From NCBI GenBank assembly GCA_964403185.1, contig CAYOFK010000047.1, positions 1 through 17,463 on the forward strand: DNA of 17,463 nucleotides, in the 5' to 3' direction. A program made the translations under genes and the position numbers. The notes under the pieces are model-generated. The model was not told the DNA's origin. It ran no database searches and saw only the letters and a list, made by a program, of their open reading frames with translations. Source of the stretch: CAYOFK01 sp964403185 (GTDB lineage Bacteria > Bacteroidota > Bacteroidia > Bacteroidales > VadinHA17). Shown here in pieces: positions 14,328 to 17,463 of this stretch. Every line of letters starts with the position of its first letter. Position 1 is the first letter of the stretch.

Positions 14328-14400
14328 ACGGGTGTAGCTCAGTTGGTAGAGCACTGGTCTCCAAAACCAGGTGTCGGGCGTTCGAGTCGCTCCTCCCGTG
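14328..14400 (+). tRNA. tRNA-Trp (anticodon CCA)
   Basis: This is a 73-base cloverleaf. The acceptor ACGGGTG pairs with CTCCCGT (one T-T mismatch), the D arm is GCTC/GAGC, and the anticodon stem CTGGT/ACCAG encloses CTCCAAA, giving anticodon CCA (Trp). The T stem GGGCG/CGCTC has one G-T pair, and the discriminator is G. It lies 15 bases before secE, as in many bacteria. Confidence 0.97.
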
Positions 14401-14415
14401 CTAAGTACAAATGCA

Positions 14416-14607
14416 ATGAAACTGAAATCTTACTTTACGGAATCTTACAATGAACTGATGCATAAGGTAACCTGGCCAACGTGGACCGAGTTACAGAGCA
14501 GTTCAATTGTTGTGATGATCGCATCTGTGATCATCTCTCTGATCATTTTCGCCATGGATTTCACCTTTGAAAAAATCATGAATTTTGTTTATTCAATGTT
14601 TTATTAA
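14416..14607 (+). CDS. secE: Preprotein translocase subunit SecE
   Basis: SecE is the essential small subunit that clamps SecY in the inner-membrane protein channel. The 63-residue single-helix form has an amphipathic N-terminal segment (YFTESYNELMHKVTWPTWTELQSS, with the family motif KVTWPT) and one transmembrane helix (about 32-52, VVMIASVIISLIIFAMDF). The frame is open further upstream to a GTG inside tRNA-Trp, but those residues are tRNA-derived; ATG 14416 is the right start, 15 bases after the tRNA. nusG follows after 11 bases. No Shine-Dalgarno site is present. Confidence 0.95.
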   Translation: MKLKSYFTESYNELMHKVTWPTWTELQSSSIVVMIASVIISLIIFAMDFTFEKIMNFVYSMFY

Positions 14608-14618
14608 GAGTATTGGTA

Positions 14619-15164
14619 ATGGCTGAAAATGAATTCAAGTGGTATGTCCTGAGAGCTATTGGCGGGAAAGAGAAACAGGTGAAAGAGTATATCGATAGTG
14701 AGATTTCCAGGCTCAACCTTGAAAAATATATCGCTCAGGTGTTGATTCCTACAGAAAAGGTGTACCAGATCAGAAGCGGGAAAAAGATCAGTAAAGAACG
14801 GAACTTTTTCCCGGGATATGTGTTGATTGAGGCGGCCCTGCTTGGTGAGATACCGCATATCTTAAGGAACATCCCAAATGTTATGGGGTTTCTGGGAACT
14901 CAGGGTGGAGAACCCATCCCTTTAAGACAGACTGAAGTGAACAGGATTCTTGGGAAAGTCGATGAACTGGCAGCCAGCGAAGAGGAAATTAATGTTCCGT
15001 TTTTTGTGGGCGAATCAGTAAAAGTTATTGATGGCCCGTTTAACAGTTTCACCGGGATCATTGAAGAGGTCAATGATGAAAAAAAGAAGCTGAAGGTTAT
15101 GGTAAAGATATTTGGACGGAAAACACCACTGGAACTGAGCTTTATGCAGGTTGAAAAAGAATGA
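14619..15164 (+). CDS. nusG: Transcription termination/antitermination factor NusG
   Basis: NusG binds RNA polymerase, aids Rho-dependent termination and transcription-translation coupling. The 181-residue product has the NGN domain (about 1-110, starting FKWYVLRAIGGKEKQVKEYI, with NFFPGYVLI) and the C-terminal KOW domain (about 125-181: GESVKVIDGPFNSFTGIIEEV, then KLKVMVKIFGRKTPLELSFMQVE). Length is typical. The frame could begin at TTG 14613, but ATG 14619 gives the conserved start. It lies between secE and rplK, the canonical order. A spacer of 104 bases with a hairpin follows before rplK. Confidence 0.98.
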   Translation: MAENEFKWYVLRAIGGKEKQVKEYIDSEISRLNLEKYIAQVLIPTEKVYQIRSGKKISKERNFFPGYVLIEAALLGEIPHILRNIPNVMGFLGTQGGEPIPLRQTEVNRILGKVDELAASEEEINVPFFVGESVKVIDGPFNSFTGIIEEVNDEKKKLKVMVKIFGRKTPLELSFMQVEKE

Positions 15165-15188
15165 AATTCAAATTGACACAGGAAAAAG

Positions 15189-15231
15189 CCGGTAGTTATA
15201 ATAATTATAATGCTTCCTGAATAACCACCGG
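15189..15231 (+). promoter_or_regulatory. Hairpin in the nusG-rplK spacer
   Basis: CCGGTAGTTAT (15189-15199) pairs with ATAACCACCGG (15221-15231) over ten of eleven positions. Inside, TTATAAT and ATTATAA (15196-15210) form a competing A/T palindrome that shares bases with the left arm. Position before rplK suggests an attenuator or a leader bound by a ribosomal protein (L1 regulates this operon in E. coli). I cannot see a clear L1 site. Confidence 0.5.
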
Positions 15232-15268
15232 TTGATAAATCAAATAAATGTAGAAACCAAAATTAGTT

Positions 15269-15709
15269 ATGGCTAAAGAAGTTGCTGGAATCATAAAATT
15301 GCAGATCCGTGGTGGTGTTGCCAACCCATCTCCACCAGTTGGACCTGCTTTGGGTGCCAAGGGTGTGAATATTATGGAGTTTTGTAAACAATTCAATGCC
15401 AGAACTCAGGATAAAATGGGGAAAATTATCCCCGTTATTATCAATGTGTACTCTGATAAGTCTTTTGATTTTGTTACAAAAACCCCTCCTGTGGCCGTTC
15501 AGTTACTGGAAGCAGCAAAACTCAAGTCTGGTTCGGCCGAACCAAACAGAGATAAAGTTGCTTCTGTAACATGGGACCAGGTACGGAAAATTGCTGAAGA
15601 TAAGATGACGGATCTGAATGCCTTTGAGGTGAACTCAGCAATGAAGATGGTTGCCGGTACAGCTCGCAGCATGGGAATTACTGTTAAAGGTGAGTTCCCG
15701 GCTAATTAA
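15269..15709 (+). CDS. rplK: Large ribosomal subunit protein uL11
   Basis: uL11 forms the base of the L7/L12 stalk with 23S rRNA helices 43-44, the GTPase-associated centre. The 146-residue product has the N-terminal domain with the proline-rich segment VANPSPPVGPALGAKGVNIMEFCKQFN (about 19-45), the hinge, and the C-terminal RNA-binding domain ending TARSMGITVKGEF. Length is normal. ATG 15269 begins the conserved MAKEVAGIIKLQI. It opens the rplKAJL block. Its stop overlaps an AATAATTAAT motif that leads into rplA, 22 bases on. Confidence 0.98.
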   Translation: MAKEVAGIIKLQIRGGVANPSPPVGPALGAKGVNIMEFCKQFNARTQDKMGKIIPVIINVYSDKSFDFVTKTPPVAVQLLEAAKLKSGSAEPNRDKVASVTWDQVRKIAEDKMTDLNAFEVNSAMKMVAGTARSMGITVKGEFPAN

Positions 15710-15731
15710 ATAATTAATTGCATATAGTACG

Positions 15732-16427
15732 ATGGCAAAAATATCGAAAAACAGAAAAGCAGCTTTGGAGAAGATCGAAGGGAGTGCACAGTATACACTG
15801 TCTGATGCGGCAAATCTGTTGAAGGAAACTTCAACCACTAAATTTGACGCCTCAGTGGACATCGATGTCAGGCTTAGCGTTGACCCCAGGCAATCGAACC
15901 AGATGGTTCGTGGTGTGGTCACACTTCCCCACGGAACGGGCAAGGAAACCAGAGTGCTGGTTCTTTGTACCCCGGAAAAGGAAACTGAAGCCAAGGAAGC
16001 CGGGGCCGATTACGTGGGTCTGGATGATTATATTGAGAAGATCAAATCGGGATGGACCGATATGGATGTGATCATTACCATGCCCCCTGTAATGGGGAAA
16101 GTCGGACCAATCGGAAGGATCCTCGGACCCCGTGGCCTGATGCCAAATCCCAAAAGTGGTACTGTTACTATGGATATAGGAAAAGCCGTTAAGGAAGTGA
16201 AACAGGGAAAAATTGATTTTAAAGTGGATAAGTTCGGAATCATACATACCTCGATTGGAAAGGTTTCTTTTGAGGCTCAGAAAATCGTTGACAATACCAG
16301 AGAGTTCATATCCATTGTAAATAAATTGAAACCTGCTTCTGCCAAAGGCACCTATATCAAGAGTATTTTTCTCTCAAGCACTATGGGCCCGGGTCTTAAA
16401 ATTGACGCCAAGGCTTTCGATGAATAA
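15732..16427 (+). CDS. rplA: Large ribosomal subunit protein uL1
   Basis: uL1 forms the mobile L1 stalk near the E site and in many bacteria also represses translation of its own operon. The 231-residue product has the usual N-terminal MAKISKNRKAALEKIEG, the middle domain with PHGTGK (about 66-71), and the family signature IGRILGPRGLMPNPKSGTV (about 126-144). The C-terminal part returns to the first domain (SSTMGPGLKIDA). Length is normal. ATG 15732 lies 22 bases after rplK, with no Shine-Dalgarno site but an A/T-rich leader. Confidence 0.98.
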   Translation: MAKISKNRKAALEKIEGSAQYTLSDAANLLKETSTTKFDASVDIDVRLSVDPRQSNQMVRGVVTLPHGTGKETRVLVLCTPEKETEAKEAGADYVGLDDYIEKIKSGWTDMDVIITMPPVMGKVGPIGRILGPRGLMPNPKSGTVTMDIGKAVKEVKQGKIDFKVDKFGIIHTSIGKVSFEAQKIVDNTREFISIVNKLKPASAKGTYIKSIFLSSTMGPGLKIDAKAFDE

Positions 16428-16450
16428 TTAATCGAATTAATAAGTGTGTT

Positions 16451-16972
16451 ATGACACGTGAAGAAAAAAATCAAATAATTGATAAGCTGACTAAAAGTAT
16501 TAACGGTACAAGACACTTTTATCTGGCCGATATCTCCAACCTGAATGCAAATGAAACAAGCTTGCTCAGAAGGAAATGTCATGAGAAAAAGATCAGGTTG
16601 TTGGTTGTTAAGAATACGCTGTTGAAAAAGGCCCTTGAACAAGCCGATGGAGAGTATGATGACCTTTCTCAGGTTTTAAAAGATGCCACATCCATTATGT
16701 TTACAGAAACAGGGAATGTGCCTGCAAAACTCATAAAGGAATTCAGGAAAGATCATGACCGTCCCGTCTTAAAAGCCGCATTTGTGGAGAAATCACTTTA
16801 TTTGGGTGATGAAAATCTTGAAATGCTGTCAGCATTGAAATCGAAAGACGAATTGATTGGAGATATTATTGTACTCCTCCAGTCACCTTTGAAAACTGTG
16901 ATCTCTCAGCTGCAGTCAGGCGGTCAGACCTTGTCAGGCGTATTGAAAACATTATCAGAAAAAGAAAATTAA
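16451..16972 (+). CDS. rplJ: Large ribosomal subunit protein uL10
   Basis: uL10 anchors L7/L12 dimers to the stalk base. The 173-residue product has the globular N-terminal domain (MTREEKNQIIDKLTKSI; YLADISNLNANETSLLRRKC; RLLVVKNTLLKKALE) and a C-terminal helix for L7/L12 binding (about 136-173, PLKTVISQLQSGGQTLSGVLKTLSEKEN). Only 23 bases separate it from rplA, so the long L10 leader that mediates feedback in E. coli is absent at this position. rplL follows after 33 bases. Confidence 0.97.
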   Translation: MTREEKNQIIDKLTKSINGTRHFYLADISNLNANETSLLRRKCHEKKIRLLVVKNTLLKKALEQADGEYDDLSQVLKDATSIMFTETGNVPAKLIKEFRKDHDRPVLKAAFVEKSLYLGDENLEMLSALKSKDELIGDIIVLLQSPLKTVISQLQSGGQTLSGVLKTLSEKEN

Positions 16973-16976
16973 AAGA

Positions 16977-16993
16977 TTTAATAATTTATTAAA
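16977..16993. repeat. Perfect A/T palindrome in the rplJ-rplL spacer
   Basis: TTTAATAA, one T, TTATTAAA is a perfect 8-base inverted repeat filling much of the 33-base spacer. Being pure A/T, the hairpin would be weak. It may simply keep the rplL leader A/T-rich and open for initiation. Confidence 0.4.
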
Positions 16994-17005
16994 ACCACAA
17001 AAACA

Positions 17006-17383
17006 ATGGCAGATTTAAAAAAGTTTGCAGAAGAATTGGTCAACCTTTCAGTCAAAGAAGTAAATGAGTTGGCCGGCATCCTTAAGGATGAATACGGGAT
17101 TGAACCAACAGCCGCAACAGTTGCAGTTGCCGGTCCTGCATCCGGTGGGGAAGCTGGAGCAACTGAAGAGAAAAGCAGTTTTGACGTGATTCTGACAGCT
17201 CCGGGTGGCGCCAAACTACAAATTGTCAAGCTTGTAAAAGAACTTACAGGACTTGGGCTGAAAGAAGCAAAAGGAGTTGTTGATTCTGCTCCCGCTCCGA
17301 TTAAGGAAGGCATTTCAAAAGAAGAAGCTGATGCATTAAAATCTCAGTTAGAAGAAGCCGGAGCAGAAGTTGAACTTAAATAA
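17006..17383 (+). CDS. rplL: Large ribosomal subunit protein bL12 (L7/L12)
   Basis: bL12 is the multicopy stalk protein that recruits translational GTPases. The 125-residue product has the N-terminal dimerisation domain (about 1-32, MADLKKFAEELVNLSVKEVNELAGILKDEYGI), an Ala/Gly-rich flexible hinge (TVAVAGPASGGEAGATEE), and the C-terminal factor-binding domain (about 56-125, SFDVILTAPGGAKLQIVKLVKELTGLGLKEAKGVVD). Length is typical. The ATG at 17006 follows an A-rich leader (CCACAAAAACA) with no Shine-Dalgarno site. It is the last complete gene in the window; rpoB is expected next but does not start before the end. Confidence 0.98.
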   Translation: MADLKKFAEELVNLSVKEVNELAGILKDEYGIEPTAATVAVAGPASGGEAGATEEKSSFDVILTAPGGAKLQIVKLVKELTGLGLKEAKGVVDSAPAPIKEGISKEEADALKSQLEEAGAEVELK

Positions 17384-17403
17384 CAGAACCATATCTGTGT
17401 CTT

Positions 17404-17452
17404 TATCAGGTTTGGAGTTCCGAATAAAACGGAATTCTAAACCTTCTTGATA
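17404..17452 (+). promoter_or_regulatory. Long hairpin in the rplL-rpoB spacer
   Basis: GGTTTGGAGTTCCG (17409-17422) pairs with CGGAATTCTAAACC (17430-17443) over 14 positions with two G-T pairs and a 7-base A/T loop. TATCA (17404-17408) and TGATA (17448-17452) extend the stem past a 4-base bulge (TTCT). The place matches the E. coli rplL-rpoB attenuator and RNase III site, so a partial terminator that sets the ribosomal-protein to polymerase ratio is likely. It could instead be the end of the rpl transcript. Confidence 0.65.
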
Positions 17453-17463
17453 CCATATTCAAT

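Noticed and set aside
14371..14415. N-terminal extension of secE starting with SGVRVAPPVL
   Set aside because: These codons come from the 3' half of tRNA-Trp and the short spacer; the real SecE start is ATG 14416.

Overview
The window is a housekeeping stretch of a Bacteroidota chromosome, most like the Bacteroidales/Marinilabiliales side of the phylum. The signs are PorT (a type IX secretion protein known only from this phylum), a TamL-type outer-membrane lipoprotein, matches to the Bacteroidota promoter consensus (TTTG, 19-22 bases, TANNTTTG), A/T-rich leaders that mostly lack a Shine-Dalgarno site, and a gene order (rpsU, xerC, hpf, tRNAs, tuf, tRNA-Trp, secE, nusG, rplKAJL) that recurs in the phylum. 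I see no CRISPR array, no transposase and no phage gene.

Region 1 (1-4925), envelope and quinone genes: a possible tail of an upstream gene, ubiE (menaquinone methylation) and porT on the plus strand; a TrmH/SpoU-family RNA 2'-O-methyltransferase on the minus strand; then tamL divergent from it on the plus strand. The two divergent genes have facing TANNTTTG promoters. Region 2 (4926-6480) holds a 77-bp MITE-like inverted-repeat element and pyruvate kinase on the minus strand. Region 3 (6481-10631) holds two adjacent sodium-coupled amino-acid transporters (SNF/NSS and AGCS families) and a membrane-anchored helix-hairpin-helix protein.

Region 4 (10632-14156), translation block I: a non-coding gap with a promoter-like site, an inverted repeat and a terminator-like hairpin (a possible small RNA); rpsU with a consensus promoter; a XerC-type recombinase; hpf; then a second consensus promoter driving tRNA-Thr(TGT), tRNA-Tyr(GTA), tRNA-Gly(TCC), tRNA-Thr(GGT) and tuf. 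This is the same tRNA order as the E. coli tufB operon. A long hairpin ends tuf.

Region 5 (14157-17463), translation block II: a 155-bp interval holding a duplicated 5' fragment of tRNA-Trp and two nested palindromes, then tRNA-Trp, secE, nusG, rplK, rplA, rplJ and rplL. The window stops inside a hairpin-bearing spacer where rpoB would be expected next.

The protein genes are conventional, and I found no convincing undescribed multi-gene system. The most unusual material is non-coding: the tRNA-Trp duplication with twin palindromes (14173-14342), the MITE-like element (4940-5016), the possible small RNA before rpsU (about 10721-10808), and hairpins in the nusG-rplK and rplL-rpoB spacers. The split between genes with a strong Shine-Dalgarno site (ubiE, hpf) and the rest is also worth a look, because the window encodes bS21, which affects anti-Shine-Dalgarno access in this phylum.
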